NCBI RefSeq assembly: GCF_015277775.1
Contig: NZ_CP063849.1
Location: 7,827,501-7,891,500, forward strand
From: Paludibaculum fermentans
GTDB lineage: Bacteria > Acidobacteriota > Terriglobia > Bryobacterales > Bryobacteraceae
Length of the DNA stretch: 64,000 nucleotides
Reading direction: 5' to 3'
Shown here piece by piece: positions 1 through 8,968 of the stretch. The notes below the pieces were generated by a model that did not search any database, was not told the origin of the DNA, and saw only the letters and a list, made by a program, of their open reading frames with translations. The translations under genes and the position numbers were made by a program. Position 1 is the stretch's first letter. Each line of letters begins with the position of its first letter.

Positions 1-1
1 C

Positions 2-1162
2 GAAACCCTGGCCCGCGAGTACGCCACCACCCGGCCCGCTGCCATCCGCCTCAACTACGGAGTCCAGCGCAGCGAGCGCGGCGGCAAGGCCGTCCGGGCC
101 ATCTCCCTCCTGCCCGCCCTTTGCGGCTACTGGGACGAACGCGGCGGCGGCCTCCAGCTCACCACCTCCGGAGCCTTCGACATCAACCGGGAAGCCCTCG
201 AGCGCCCCGATCTCGGTCCCCCCGCCCGCACCTTGAATATGTCCGTCCTCGGCAAGGCTCTCACGGAGGTCAACGATCCACCCGTGAAAGCGCTGATCGT
301 TTACAACTCCAACCCAGGAGCCATCGCCCCCAATCAGGCGCTCGTCCGCCAGGGGCTGAGCCGCGAAGACCTGTTCACCGTCGTCCTCGATCACTTCCAG
401 ACCGATACCGCCGACTACGCCGACATCGTCCTGCCCGCCACGACGTTCCTGGAACACACCGATCTCTACATGGCTTACGGTCATTACGACCTCCAACTTG
501 CCCGGCCGGCCGTCGAGCCGCCCGGCGAAGCCCGCCCCAACGTCGAGATCTTCCGGGCGCTGGCCCAGCGCATGGGCTTCACTGACCCCTGCTTTGCCGA
601 CTCAAGTGACGAAATGATTCGGCAATTGCTGAACTCCGGCAGCCCCCGGCTCCAGGGCATCACCCTGGAACGCCTGGAGCAGGAGCACGCCGTCCCCCTG
701 AATATGCCCGACCTCCCCATGGCCGGCCGGCCCGTCGACATGGATGCCGCCACCCTCGACTACACGCCGCCCCGCGAAAGCCGCCTCGGCCGGGAGCACC
801 CCTTCCCGTTGGAATTGGTCAGCTCGAAGAACCACGACAGCCTCAACTCGACCTTTGGGCTTCATGCGGCCACCGACGCCCAGACCGCCGTCCTCCAGCT
901 CCATCCCGAGGACGCCGCCGCTCGCGGCATCAGCGACGGCGAGGAGGTCGAAGTCTTCAACCATCGCGGCAAGGTCCGGCTCAAGGCCAAGGTCGGCGCC
1001 ACCGTCCGGCCCGGAGTCGTCCGGGCGCCCTCGGTCCGCTGGGCCCGCCAGGCCCCCGACGGCTTTAACGTGAATGTCCTCATCTCCGACCGTTTGACCG
1101 ACATCGGCGGCGGACCCTGTTTCTACAATTGTCTAGTGGAGGTACGGCGTTGCGGCGCATAG
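2..1162 (+). CDS. Molybdopterin-dependent oxidoreductase, C-terminal part (5' end outside window)
   Basis: The frame is open from the left edge, so the gene starts upstream and only about 386 C-terminal residues are visible. The visible part belongs to the bis-MGD oxidoreductase family (formate dehydrogenase / DMSO reductase / polysulfide reductase type): the substrate-cofactor domain shows the typical 'YNSNPGAIAPNQ' and 'DIVLPATTFLEHTD' segments, and the last ~120 residues form the molybdopterin-dinucleotide binding domain ('LHPEDAAARGISDGEEVEVFNHRG'-like region, then 'TDIGGGPCFYNCLVEV'). Such enzymes catalyse two-electron redox reactions at Mo or W. The N-terminal Fe-S site and the metal ligand are not in the window, so the substrate cannot be named. 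The 3' end overlaps the next gene by 13 bp, suggesting cotranscription. Confidence 0.9.
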   Translation, partial: ETLAREYATTRPAAIRLNYGVQRSERGGKAVRAISLLPALCGYWDERGGGLQLTTSGAFDINREALERPDLGPPARTLNMSVLGKALTEVNDPPVKALIVYNSNPGAIAPNQALVRQGLSREDLFTVVLDHFQTDTADYADIVLPATTFLEHTDLYMAYGHYDLQLARPAVEPPGEARPNVEIFRALAQRMGFTDPCFADSSDEMIRQLLNSGSPRLQGITLERLEQEHAVPLNMPDLPMAGRPVDMDAATLDYTPPRESRLGREHPFPLELVSSKNHDSLNSTFGLHAATDAQTAVLQLHPEDAAARGISDGEEVEVFNHRGKVRLKAKVGATVRPGVVRAPSVRWARQAPDGFNVNVLISDRLTDIGGGPCFYNCLVEVRRCGA

Positions 1163-1674
1163 CTGTTCTTGTGCTGCTGGCAGGAGTTCTCGCAGCCGGG
1201 TGTAAGCGCAAGCATCACCCCAATCCCTCCGCCACCATAGAAGAAGAGTCCGAACTCGCCAGTTCCATCAGTGTGGCCGAGCCCCGCGATGCCTCCCAGC
1301 TCCTCAGCGGTTTCTACAACCTCGAGCAGAACGCTTGGCGCTGGAGCATGAAGAAGTTCGCCGTCACCCTCGCCCCGCCGCTCAACGGCGCGCTGCGAGG
1401 CGCGACCCTCGAGCTGCACTGCTCGCTGCCCGATGTCATCGCCGCCAAAATGCTCGGTGTCTCGGTCACTCCCACCGTCGGCAACGTGAAGCTCGCGCCT
1501 GTCCGCATCGACAAGGCCGGGGATCAGGTTCTGAAGTTCGACGTCCCCATTGAGCCGCTCAAGCAGGATGCCATCGTCGTCCAGTTTGAACTCGACAAGG
1601 CCATCGGCCCCGACTCGGCCGACTCGCGCGAACTCGGCCTCGTTGTCTCACATATTGGGTTTGTCTCAAAATGA
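1150..1674 (+). CDS. Small exported lipoprotein, unknown function
   Basis: Encodes about 174 residues. I chose the TTG at 1150 because a GGAGG sits at 1138-1142, seven bases upstream; an in-frame TTG at 1129 is the alternative. The N-terminus is basic (RR), then hydrophobic, and ends in the lipobox 'LAAGC', so it is predicted to be lipidated and held in the outer or inner membrane. The mature part begins with a charged stretch (KRKHH) and is mostly beta-like with no motif I recognise. It overlaps the oxidoreductase upstream by 13 bp and the next membrane protein by 4 bp (ATGA), so the three probably form one transcript. Confidence 0.75.
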   Translation: MRRIAVLVLLAGVLAAGCKRKHHPNPSATIEEESELASSISVAEPRDASQLLSGFYNLEQNAWRWSMKKFAVTLAPPLNGALRGATLELHCSLPDVIAAKMLGVSVTPTVGNVKLAPVRIDKAGDQVLKFDVPIEPLKQDAIVVQFELDKAIGPDSADSRELGLVVSHIGFVSK

Positions 1675-3515
1675 GCCGCCTGAAGACCGGACTCTTCTGG
1701 GCTCTGCCCACGCTCTTCTTTGTCTGGGTGTATTGGTATGGGCTCCGCGCCTGGTTCCAGCAGGACGACTTCGCGTGGCTCGCCCAACGCAACGGCATTC
1801 ACAACTGGCACGATTTCTTCGAGTCGCTATTCGTGCCCCGCGCCCAGGGCACCATCCGTCCCTGGAGCGAACGGCTCTTCTTCATCGTCTTCTTTGATCG
1901 GTTTGGCCTCGACCACCGCCCTTACCACCTGCTGGTGGCCTTCACCCAGATCGCCAACCTGTTCCTGCTGCAGTCCATCACCCTGCGCCTCAGCGGGTCC
2001 CGCATCGCCGCCCTCGTGGCTCCGGTCATCTGGGTGGCCAATGTCGGCCTGGCGACACCGGTCTCCTGGCTATCGTCCTACAACGAAGTGCTTTGCGCGT
2101 TCTTCCTGCTTCTCGCGTTCTGGCTGCTCATTCGTGGACACTTTGTCTGGCAGGTTGTCGTCTTCGTGCTTGGCTTCGGGGCTCTGGAATTAAACATCAT
2201 CTATCCCGCGCTGGCCGCCGCCTGGTGCCTGCTGTACCAACGTGACCGCCTCAAGAGGACCATGTGGCTCTTTTCGGTCAGTGCCCTGTACGCTTTGATC
2301 CACTTTAAGGTCGCGTCCAATCCGAAGGTAGGGGTGTATGCCCAGCATTGGGACCTCGCCATCTTTGACACTTATATCCGGTACTGGGGGACCGCCCTGG
2401 CGGCCGGCGTCAACCCGGCCAGATTCCACCGGCTACCCGAATCGTTTTGGACGGTAAACGCGTGGCTACTTGCGGCAATTCTGACGGTATTTGGCATCTG
2501 GGTTTGGCGCCGCGGCGAGAAGCTGCCGGCGCTGGGTTTTCTCTGGTTTTCGGTCTCCATCGCTCCGGTGCTGTCGTTGCGCGATCACTTCACCGATTAC
2601 TACTTGGCCATTCCTTCCATAGGGTTAGCGCTGATCTTCGGGTCGCTGGCGCACGCCGCGTGGCGCTCGAACCGCTGGCTGTGGAGGCTGGGCGCGGTCG
2701 GAGTGCTGGGCGCGCACCTCGCTTTTGCCCTGCCGATAAATCGTCAAATCACGATGTGGCGATATGAACGGGGTCACCGGGTGCGGGCGCTGGTCGAAGG
2801 CTTGGAACGCGCGCACCAGCTCCATCCCGACAAGGTGCTGTTTGTCCAAGGTGTGGACTCCGATTTGTTCTGGTCCGGGTATTATGACCAGCCGTATCAC
2901 CTCTTCGGTGTCAGCGACGTGTACATCTTACCGGGTGGCATCCAACTCATAGAAGCGCACCCTGAATTGGGTGACCTAACCCAATTTGCCGCTTCGCCCG
3001 GCTTCACGGCCCGGGTTGTGTCGAAGGGACACGGCGCTGTGTACTCATATGAGGGTACGGTTCTGCGCAATATCACCCGACGGTACGCCAGGCAGATCCC
3101 GCCCGCGTGGCTGAACCTCCGGCCCAAGGAAGTGAACGTAGGCCTGCCCGACTTCCAGGGGGACCTGGGTGAGGGGTGGTATCCGAGCGATTTTCCCTGG
3201 CGTTGGATGGGCAAGTGGGCTGAAGTTCGAGTGGCGGGGCCCGAAAGGGCTAGTGAGAAGCTATACATCGCCGGCTACTGCCCGAAGGAGTACCTGAAGG
3301 CGCCATTGGTGCTGAGGCTCAAGGTCGATGGCATCCCTGTCGGGGAAGCCACCGTCACGTCTGCAAACGATTCATTCGAATACACTTTTGAGCTGCCGGC
3401 GGCCCTCGCCGGAAAGCCCGAAATGGTCGTCAGGATCGAAGCCAGCCGGACCGTGAAGCCTCCGGAAGACGGCCGGGAACTGGGCGTCGTCTTCGGCCGG
3501 ATCGGCACCAGGTAA
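1671..3515 (+). CDS. Polytopic membrane protein, GT-C glycosyltransferase-like (GT39/PMT-type fold)
   Basis: A 614-residue protein starting at an ATGA overlap with the lipoprotein gene. Roughly ten hydrophobic segments lie between residues 5 and 370. Just after the first comes 'QQDDFAWL', matching the acidic pair found in the first extracytoplasmic loop of GT-C enzymes that use polyprenyl-phosphate sugars. Residues ~375-614 form a mostly hydrophilic, probably periplasmic beta-rich domain. The role is inferred to be transfer of a sugar to a lipid or protein outside the membrane; the sequence shows only the topology and the acidic loop. It could also be an uncharacterised membrane protein without enzymatic activity. 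Confidence 0.7.
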   Translation: MSRLKTGLFWALPTLFFVWVYWYGLRAWFQQDDFAWLAQRNGIHNWHDFFESLFVPRAQGTIRPWSERLFFIVFFDRFGLDHRPYHLLVAFTQIANLFLLQSITLRLSGSRIAALVAPVIWVANVGLATPVSWLSSYNEVLCAFFLLLAFWLLIRGHFVWQVVVFVLGFGALELNIIYPALAAAWCLLYQRDRLKRTMWLFSVSALYALIHFKVASNPKVGVYAQHWDLAIFDTYIRYWGTALAAGVNPARFHRLPESFWTVNAWLLAAILTVFGIWVWRRGEKLPALGFLWFSVSIAPVLSLRDHFTDYYLAIPSIGLALIFGSLAHAAWRSNRWLWRLGAVGVLGAHLAFALPINRQITMWRYERGHRVRALVEGLERAHQLHPDKVLFVQGVDSDLFWSGYYDQPYHLFGVSDVYILPGGIQLIEAHPELGDLTQFAASPGFTARVVSKGHGAVYSYEGTVLRNITRRYARQIPPAWLNLRPKEVNVGLPDFQGDLGEGWYPSDFPWRWMGKWAEVRVAGPERASEKLYIAGYCPKEYLKAPLVLRLKVDGIPVGEATVTSANDSFEYTFELPAALAGKPEMVVRIEASRTVKPPEDGRELGVVFGRIGTR

Positions 3516-4040
3516 GCTCAACCTTCACGCTTCCGCATTAATTTTCGTCCTTTGTTGAGAGGAATGCGGAATTGCTGAAACATCTTGAAGGATATTGCGT
3601 CTGTACGAATACGCTCATAATGATTTCTGTTGCAACGGCCGATGAGGTGCAGTATGCTAGACCGCTCTAAACGCGGGTTGCTAGCGAGCGCCGGCCAGGA
3701 GCGCCCAGTCTGGAATCGGCTCCAGAGGTAGGCGCAAGAGACCGCCGGGCAAGTTGCGGCGGCAAGCAACAGGGAGCGGCGACCGAAGGGCTCGCACCTC
3801 GAGTTCCCCGGATTGACAATTGGCATCTGAATTGCTGGGATATGGTATCCTAGCAGGTTGGATTTTGTGATGAACGGCGACAGACCTAGTAGGAAGATGT
3901 TGCTAGGGATTGCTTATGTAAAGATTGTTGAGCAGTTCACGCTCACATCTTGAAACTTTTTGGAAAGTTCGCCGTCTAATTCGTTGTTAGCAGAGCCGAA
4001 GACGACATTGAGTTGGAAAGTGAAGACTGGGAGATAAGAC
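3516..4040. other. Intergenic region, 525 bp, lower GC than neighbours
   Basis: No convincing gene: the only frames present are short, lack a ribosome site and do not resemble any family. A TTGACA hexamer lies at 3813-3818 and a small perfect inverted repeat GGATA-TGG-TATCC at 3838-3850. This is the likely promoter region for the DksA-type gene at 4041, but no good -10 hexamer stands at the right distance from TTGACA, so the promoter is not assigned. Confidence 0.5.
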
Positions 4041-4418
4041 ATGACCAAGACGGAGCTCAACAAATACAAGCAGATCTTGGAGACCAAGCTCGCAGAGCTC
4101 TCGCAGGCCGTGCGTGACCGGGAAGGCATTGCAATCGAAAAAAGCCCGGACGCATTGGACGAAGTGCAGCACGCCGCGGAGCGTGAGCTAGCCATCCGAA
4201 ACCTCGACCGTGAGTCGCATTTGCTGCGCAACGTGCGCGCCGCCCTTCGCCGCATCGACGAAGGCCACTATGGCGTTTGCCTGCATTGCGAAGAAGACAT
4301 CAACCCTAAGCGTTTGAACGCAGTACCGTGGACGCCCTTCTGCATCGAGTGCCAGGAACTGGCCGACCGTGCGAAGGATGACAACACGGAAATGTTCGAA
4401 GAGTTGATGGTCGCCTAA
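4041..4418 (+). CDS. TraR/DksA-family zinc-finger transcription regulator
   Basis: A 125-residue protein of the DksA/TraR family, which binds in the secondary channel of RNA polymerase and modulates initiation, often with ppGpp. Residues ~1-80 form the long coiled coil ('LAELSQAVRDREGIAIEKSPDALDE...'), containing the acidic 'DALDE' at the hairpin tip region. A C4 zinc finger follows with the pairs 'GVCLHC' and 'FCIEC'. It is slightly shorter than E. coli DksA (151 aa), as is common in acidobacteria. GGGAGA upstream of the ATG serves as ribosome site. It stands alone, with a strong terminator directly behind it. Confidence 0.88.
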   Translation: MTKTELNKYKQILETKLAELSQAVRDREGIAIEKSPDALDEVQHAAERELAIRNLDRESHLLRNVRAALRRIDEGHYGVCLHCEEDINPKRLNAVPWTPFCIECQELADRAKDDNTEMFEELMVA

Positions 4419-4445
4419 AGACTCCACGCTCCGGTTCTGACAGGA

Positions 4446-4475
4446 GGGCGCGAGCCTGGGGCTCGCGCCCTTTTT
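4446..4475 (+). terminator. Rho-independent terminator of the DksA-type gene
   Basis: A perfect 10-bp stem GGGCGCGAGC (4446-4455) / GCTCGCGCCC (4461-4470) with a 5-nt loop, followed immediately by TTTTT (4471-4475). It starts 27 bp after the stop codon. There is no matching A-tract on the other side, so it should act only on the plus strand, protecting the oppositely oriented pgeF. Confidence 0.93.
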
Positions 4476-4494
4476 GTCTCTATCTGGAGCAGGA

Positions 4495-5160
4495 TCAGTG
4501 GTTTGGCAGGCGGCCGATGGCTGCGAACATGCGCTGGCCGAGCACGCGGTCGCGCCTCCAGGAGTAGAACTCTTCCCCCCCACAGCAAGTACAAGGGGGA
4601 GGTGTGTCTATTCGTTCCGGCGAAAGGCCTGCCTGCTGCAGATGCCGGCTGTTGGTCTCCCAAAGATCGATGGTCGTCCGGCGGTCGAGATCGTCCCTTT
4701 CTGAGAATATGTCTCGAAACAGGACAGCGACCTCCGGGCCGACTTCGAAGCAACAGGGACCGATGGACGGGCCGAGCGCGGCGCGCAAGTCTGACGGCCG
4801 GGTATCGTACTCGCTCGTCATGCGGGCGATGGCGGCGCCGGCGATATTGCCGAGGGATCCGCGCCAACCGGCGTGGACCGCGGCGACGACATGATTGACA
4901 GGATCCGCGAGGAGCAGCGGCACGCAGTCGGCGCTCTTGGCGGCGACGAAGAGCCCCGGCTCGTTCGTGATCAGCCCGTCCCCTTCCATCTCGGGCAGGC
5001 ACTCTCCCGCCAGTTTCACGACGTTGGAGTGCACCTGTTTGAGGACCAGGTAGACGTGTGGAGGCGGTACGGCGGCTGTGCCGAAGGCGTGGGCGAGCCA
5101 GGTCTCTGACGAGAGCAGAGTCGAAATAAAATAGCCTTGGGGACCTCGGACGATACTCAC
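4495..5160 (-). CDS. pgeF: PgeF/YfiH-type purine nucleoside phosphorylase (polyphenol oxidase family)
   Basis: 221 residues of the YfiH/LACC1 family (Cu-oxidase_4). Members were named peptidoglycan editing factor and have purine nucleoside phosphorylase/adenosine deaminase activity. The family zinc-site pattern is visible: a His in 'KQVHSNVV', the Cys in 'SADCVPLL', and the His in '[11 protein letters not shown]'. '[14 protein letters not shown]' and the C-terminal '[17 protein letters not shown]' are also typical. Its start overlaps the end of nuoB by 4 bp, so both are read from one transcript. The enzyme is cytosolic. Confidence 0.9.
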   Translation of the reverse strand: MSIVRGPQGYFISTLLSSETWLAHAFGTAAVPPPHVYLVLKQVHSNVVKLAGECLPEMEGDGLITNEPGLFVAAKSADCVPLLLADPVNHVVAAVHAGWRGSLGNIAGAAIARMTSEYDTRPSDLRAALGPSIGPCCFEVGPEVAVLFRDIFSERDDLDRRTTIDLWETNSRHLQQAGLSPERIDTPPPCTCCGGEEFYSWRRDRVLGQRMFAAIGRLPNH

Positions 5161-5717
5161 GCGGCTGGGTGTTGAGTCTGCGCGACCATGACCTGCTTTT
5201 TGAAGTCCTCGAGCATGGTCTCTTCGAGGCGGATCTCGGTGGGCCTCTGAATGAGACTCATCTGGTCGATCTTGTCCTGAAGCTTCAGCAGGGCGTAGAA
5301 CAGGTTCTCGGGCCGGGGCGGGCAGCCGCTGACGTAAACGTCGACGGGCACGATCTTGTCAACGCCCTGCAAGGTAGCGTAAGTGTTGAAAGGCCCGCCG
5401 ACGCTGGAGCAAGCGCCCATGGAGATGACCCATTTCGGGTCAGGCATTTGATCGTAGATCCGTTTGAGCACCGGCGCCATTTTCAGCGTCACGGTGCCCG
5501 CCACGATCATGAGGTCCGACTGCCGGGGGCTGGGCCGAAAGACCTCGGCGCCGTAGCGCGCGATGTCGAATCGCGAAGCGGAACTGGCAATCATCTCAAT
5601 AGCGCAGCAGGCGAGCCCGAACGTCAGCGGCCAGATCGACGATTTCCGCGCCCAATTGAACACGTAGTCGACCGAGGTGACCATGACGTTGCGCTCGTTC
5701 ACGTTCTCCAGGTACAT
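5157..5717 (-). CDS. nuoB: NADH-quinone oxidoreductase subunit B
   Basis: 186 residues with the NuoB signature. Cluster N2 ligands are all visible: the tandem Cys in 'GLACCAIEM', the Cys in '[10 protein letters not shown]' and the Cys in 'VSGCPPRPE'. NuoB carries the terminal [4Fe-4S] cluster N2 that passes electrons to quinone in complex I. A GGAG lies six bases before the ATG. No other nuo gene is adjacent: pgeF follows with a 4-bp overlap, and a divergent sigma-factor gene lies upstream. It is therefore either an isolated second copy or a scattered nuo gene. With all ligands kept it is probably functional. Confidence 0.93.
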   Translation of the reverse strand: MYLENVNERNVMVTSVDYVFNWARKSSIWPLTFGLACCAIEMIASSASRFDIARYGAEVFRPSPRQSDLMIVAGTVTLKMAPVLKRIYDQMPDPKWVISMGACSSVGGPFNTYATLQGVDKIVPVDVYVSGCPPRPENLFYALLKLQDKIDQMSLIQRPTEIRLEETMLEDFKKQVMVAQTQHPAA

Positions 5718-5727
5718 GCGATCTCCG

Positions 5728-5748
5728 TGTCCTTATTGTATCAGGACA
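5728..5748 (-). promoter_or_regulatory. Candidate nuoB -10 element inside an inverted repeat
   Basis: The minus strand reads TACAAT at 5740-5735, a good -10 hexamer about 20 bp before the nuoB ATG. It is enclosed by the inverted repeat TGTCCT (5728-5733) / AGGACA (5743-5748). A matching -35 box is not obvious. The arrangement suggests an operator over the promoter. Confidence 0.35.
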
Positions 5749-5848
5749 TGAAGGTCGGTAATTCACGCAATTTTACCTGGCCATAGGATGCCGCCATGCC
5801 TAAAGATCTTTCATGTGAAAATCTACTAATGCCGACATGGAGGAGCGA

Positions 5849-6484
5849 ATGGATGAATCCGGTTTGCCGCCTGAGTCCGTAGTGCCTGATGTGAGTCCAG
5901 CATTCGCAGTAGGAACCAGTACAGGCCACGAACGGGAGTTGTTGTGGCGGGCATGGCTATCGCAGTCGGCCGCGGGGGACCGGGATGCCTTTGCGCGGTT
6001 ATACGATGCCACCTCGGGCCTGGTCTATTCGTTGGTTCTGCGGATTCTGGGGAATCCGGCTGACGCCGAAGAGGTCACCCTGGATGTGTACGTGCAGGCC
6101 TGGCGGCATGCCGGGCGGTTCGATTCGGCGCGCGGCGGAGTGACGACCTGGCTGGCTACGATCGGGCGCAGCAGGGCTCTGGACCGGTATCGTTCGCACG
6201 GAGCCCGGCAGAAGCGGGAGGCTGGTCCGGTGCAGGAAGAGAGCATTTCGGAGGAGCCCTCGCCCGAGCGGCTGATGTCGATGAGTGAGGAGCGCCGAAT
6301 CGTGGCGGACGCCATGAAGACCCTGCCGGCGGAGCAGCGGCAGGTCATCGAACTCGCCTATTTTCAAGGACTCTCGCAGAGCGAGATGGCGGAGAGGCTG
6401 GACTTGCCGCTCGGCACAGTAAAGACGCGGGTGCGTCTGGGCATGATGTGCCTGAGGGAGCATATTTTGGAGCAGAGAGGATGA
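5849..6484 (+). CDS. ECF sigma factor
   Basis: About 211 residues from ATG 5849, chosen because GGAGGAG lies at 5839-5845; an ATG at 5837 is also in frame. Region 2 is 'FARLYDATSGLVYSLVLRIL...ADAEEVTLDVYVQAWRHAGRFD' and region 4 is 'LPAEQRQVIELAYFQGLSQSEMAERLDLPLGTVKTRVRLGM', a typical sigma-70 r4 helix-turn-helix. The protein resembles group IV sigma factors paired with ChrR-type anti-sigma factors (RpoE/SigK-like). The anti-sigma gene overlaps by 4 bp (ATGA at 6481). A perfect palindrome AAAGATCTTT (5802-5811) lies in the leader. Confidence 0.92.
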   Translation: MDESGLPPESVVPDVSPAFAVGTSTGHERELLWRAWLSQSAAGDRDAFARLYDATSGLVYSLVLRILGNPADAEEVTLDVYVQAWRHAGRFDSARGGVTTWLATIGRSRALDRYRSHGARQKREAGPVQEESISEEPSPERLMSMSEERRIVADAMKTLPAEQRQVIELAYFQGLSQSEMAERLDLPLGTVKTRVRLGMMCLREHILEQRG

Positions 6485-7056
6485 ACATGCCGCACTTGGA
6501 GTTGACGGAAGAGATTAGAGCGGCGGCGGCCCTGTACAGCCTGGGCGCGATGCCGGAAGAGGAAGCCCGCAGGTTCGAGCGGCATCTGGCGGAAGGCTGC
6601 GCTGTGTGCCGGGGTGAAGTGGACGCGTTCTCAGCGACTGCCGGAAGCCTGCCTCTCTCGCTGGAAGAGACGCCGCCGCCGCCGGGCCTGCGTTCCCGGC
6701 TGATGGACAAGATTGCGGCACCGGAGCCGGGCATGCATGTGATTCGGGAGGGTGAGGGGCGTTGGCGCCCCACTCCGTTTCGCGGAGTCACCAGCAAGAC
6801 GCTCTATTTTGATCGCGAAACGGAGATGGCGACGAACCTCCTCCGGATGGAGCCTGGTGCAACTTACCCTGCGCATCACCACTCGGCCGTAGAGCAGTGC
6901 ATGGTGCTGGAGGGCGATGTGCGCCTGGATGATGTCGTGATGAAGGCCGGCGACTACAGCAGGAACGATGCGGGCAGCGACCACAGGGAGATCTCAACGA
7001 TCCACGGTTGCTTGCTGCTGCTGGTTTCGTCGATGAAGGATGAGTTGCTGGCCTGA
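6481..7056 (+). CDS. Zinc-binding ChrR-type anti-sigma factor with cupin domain
   Basis: About 191 residues starting in the ATGA overlap with the sigma gene. The N-terminal anti-sigma domain carries the zinc motif H-x3-C-x2-C in 'RHLAEGCAVCRGEV'. The C-terminal half is a ChrR-like cupin with 'YPAHHHSAVEQCMVLEGDV', whose His cluster and Glu are the expected metal ligands. In the RpoE-ChrR model the N-domain sequesters sigma in the cytoplasm and the cupin senses a stress such as singlet oxygen or organic peroxides. The inducing signal here is unknown. No membrane segment is present. Confidence 0.88.
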   Translation: MNMPHLELTEEIRAAAALYSLGAMPEEEARRFERHLAEGCAVCRGEVDAFSATAGSLPLSLEETPPPPGLRSRLMDKIAAPEPGMHVIREGEGRWRPTPFRGVTSKTLYFDRETEMATNLLRMEPGATYPAHHHSAVEQCMVLEGDVRLDDVVMKAGDYSRNDAGSDHREISTIHGCLLLLVSSMKDELLA

Positions 7057-7172
7057 GCGCTGGGGGCAGTCTTTCGACGGGTGACGGGGCGCAAGCTCTC
7101 ATTTCCTGGATGAAGTTGTGCAGTTTGGTGATACGATCGAACGCGCACCTCGCGCCTTCTGGAGGAGGGTAC

Positions 7173-8024
7173 ATGAGGGTTCTGAGTATCATCGCGGCTT
7201 GCACGCTGAGTGCGGCAGGCCTCTCGGCGGCACCGATCAGTTACATCGATCTCTTTGGGAACCAGGTCTTTACACAGACAACCGACGGCTCCGCCAGCGC
7301 GGCCGGCGCTTACCTGGGGACGAATGTGTATCTGCAGAATGCCGGTGATTTCACCAGCGCCACGTTCACGCCGCCGGGCGGAATCGCCACTAACATGCCG
7401 GCGGGCAGCCCGACGACGTTCTACTATGGCTCCACGTTGTTTGCCGACCTGGCGACGATGGACGCCGCGTACGCGCCTGGCGTCTATGCCTATGACAGCG
7501 CAGGGCCTGGCGGGAATCCCGATGCTCCGTCGAATGTGACGGTGACGCGGCCGGCTAACGCTTATGGCACGGCAACGCCGTACCTCACCAATTTCAGTTC
7601 CCTGGTGAACATGAACCCCGCCGCGGGCCTGATGGTGAACTGGGACTCCTTCGCGGGCGCATTGAACCCCACGAACGATCCCAAGGCGCCCGATAGCCTC
7701 TCCTTCGTGTTCTTCACCGTTACCCGCAACTCGGACAGTGCGACCGTATTCGACGCCAGCTTCCTGCCCGGCACAACCACCTCGGCTTTCCTGGCGGCGA
7801 ACACACTGGCCGGAAACACCGCCTACACCTTCAGCCTAGTTTTCTCCAATAGGATGATCGGCACCACGACCTCGGGCACGACAGACTTCGGGCCACTGTT
7901 TGGCTTCGATCTGAGGACGGGCGGCACCTTCACGACAGGCGACGCTGTTGCCACGCCGGAGCCGTACTCTCTGGGCCTGGTCTTCTCCGGGTTGGTGTTG
8001 ATCGCTCTCCGCCGCAGGAAGTAG
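7173..8024 (+). CDS. PEP-CTERM sorting domain protein
   Basis: 283 residues from ATG 7173, preceded by GGAGGAGGG. It has a signal peptide (MRVLSIIAACTLSAAGLSAA) and a C-terminal sorting signal: 'TPEP', a hydrophobic helix 'LGLVFSGLVLIAL' and a final 'RRRK'. PEP-CTERM proteins are processed by exosortase and are linked to exopolysaccharide or biofilm surfaces. The mature body is rich in Thr/Ser/Ala/Gly, probably beta-sandwich, with no enzymatic motif. No exosortase gene is in this window. Confidence 0.85.
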   Translation: MRVLSIIAACTLSAAGLSAAPISYIDLFGNQVFTQTTDGSASAAGAYLGTNVYLQNAGDFTSATFTPPGGIATNMPAGSPTTFYYGSTLFADLATMDAAYAPGVYAYDSAGPGGNPDAPSNVTVTRPANAYGTATPYLTNFSSLVNMNPAAGLMVNWDSFAGALNPTNDPKAPDSLSFVFFTVTRNSDSATVFDASFLPGTTTSAFLAANTLAGNTAYTFSLVFSNRMIGTTTSGTTDFGPLFGFDLRTGGTFTTGDAVATPEPYSLGLVFSGLVLIALRRRK

Positions 8025-8043
8025 GGCGAGCCCGGCAACTCCG

Positions 8044-8868
8044 GTGGCGGGGGTGGTAAACTGCCCGGACGTGGAAGCGTTGAACCCCATTCAGATCATC
8101 GAAGCGGGGGCCGCGCGCAACCTGCTGGATTACGTGCAGGCGTTCCAGTTGTGGACGCCGAAGCCGGCGGCATCGGCGATGCCCTGCGCCGGCGGGCTGG
8201 CCGCGTACACGGGTCCGGATTCGCCATTGACGACGGTGAAGGGGGCGGGGCCGGAGATCCAGGAGAGCGAGATCGACGCGGCCGAACTGTTTTTCCGGCG
8301 GAACCACGCGCGCCAAGTCATTTTTGAATGTGCTCCGTGGCTCACCGAGGCCACGGTAGAGCGTTTGACGCGGCGCGGATACACGGTGGCCGGGACGGAG
8401 GTTGTCGTTGCCGCGGCCCTGCCCTGCGCCGTGGAAGCTACGGTCCATTCGCCTGTTGAACTGACACAGGACGACTGGGCGCGAGTGTTTACGGCGGCCT
8501 TTGCACTGCCGGCCGAGGGGATCTGGCCGCTGCTGGCTCGGATGGCCTGGCGACTGCCGGGCGCCGTGAACCTGGGTGTCGTGGACGCGGACGGCCAGGT
8601 GATGGGTTGCGCACAACTGGCGCCGGCGGGTGAGATCGCGGTATTGGGGAATGATGGCACGCTGCCGGCAGCGCGAGGCCAGGGCGTCCAGACGGCGCTG
8701 ATCCGGGAACGGCTGCGGCGGGCCATGGCTAGCGAGATGCAGTGGGCAGTGGCGGAGGTCGCGGGAGGTAGTTCGTCGGAGAAGAACTATTTGCGGTGCG
8801 GGTTTGAGCGGGTGTACGTGAGGACGAGTTGGAAGAAGGAAGTGGACTCGGCTCAGCGGACGAAGTGA
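8044..8868 (+). CDS. GNAT-family N-acetyltransferase
   Basis: Up to 274 residues; the start is uncertain (GTG 8044, 8053 or 8071). The C-terminal half has the GNAT acetyl-CoA pyrophosphate loop 'LPAARGQGVQTALIRERL' (R/Q-x-x-G-x-G/A pattern) followed by 'SSEKNYLRCGFERVYVR', the usual last beta-alpha-beta unit. The N-terminal half may be a degenerate second GNAT repeat. The substrate cannot be told. It begins 19 bp after the PEP-CTERM gene, but no functional link is evident. Confidence 0.82.
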   Translation: MAGVVNCPDVEALNPIQIIEAGAARNLLDYVQAFQLWTPKPAASAMPCAGGLAAYTGPDSPLTTVKGAGPEIQESEIDAAELFFRRNHARQVIFECAPWLTEATVERLTRRGYTVAGTEVVVAAALPCAVEATVHSPVELTQDDWARVFTAAFALPAEGIWPLLARMAWRLPGAVNLGVVDADGQVMGCAQLAPAGEIAVLGNDGTLPAARGQGVQTALIRERLRRAMASEMQWAVAEVAGGSSSEKNYLRCGFERVYVRTSWKKEVDSAQRTK

Positions 8869-8968
8869 TCCGGAAGGTATGCCTGATCCGCCTTGTCCTG
8901 GGGCTGCCATGTGCTGTCGAGCCGGGCCGATCCCGAAGATGATGCCGTACCGGTCAAAGCCGGAGCTT

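Noticed and set aside
3813-3851. Sigma70 promoter for the DksA-type gene
   Set aside because: TTGACA is present but no -10 hexamer lies at 16-19 bp; the TATCCT further down is too far away.
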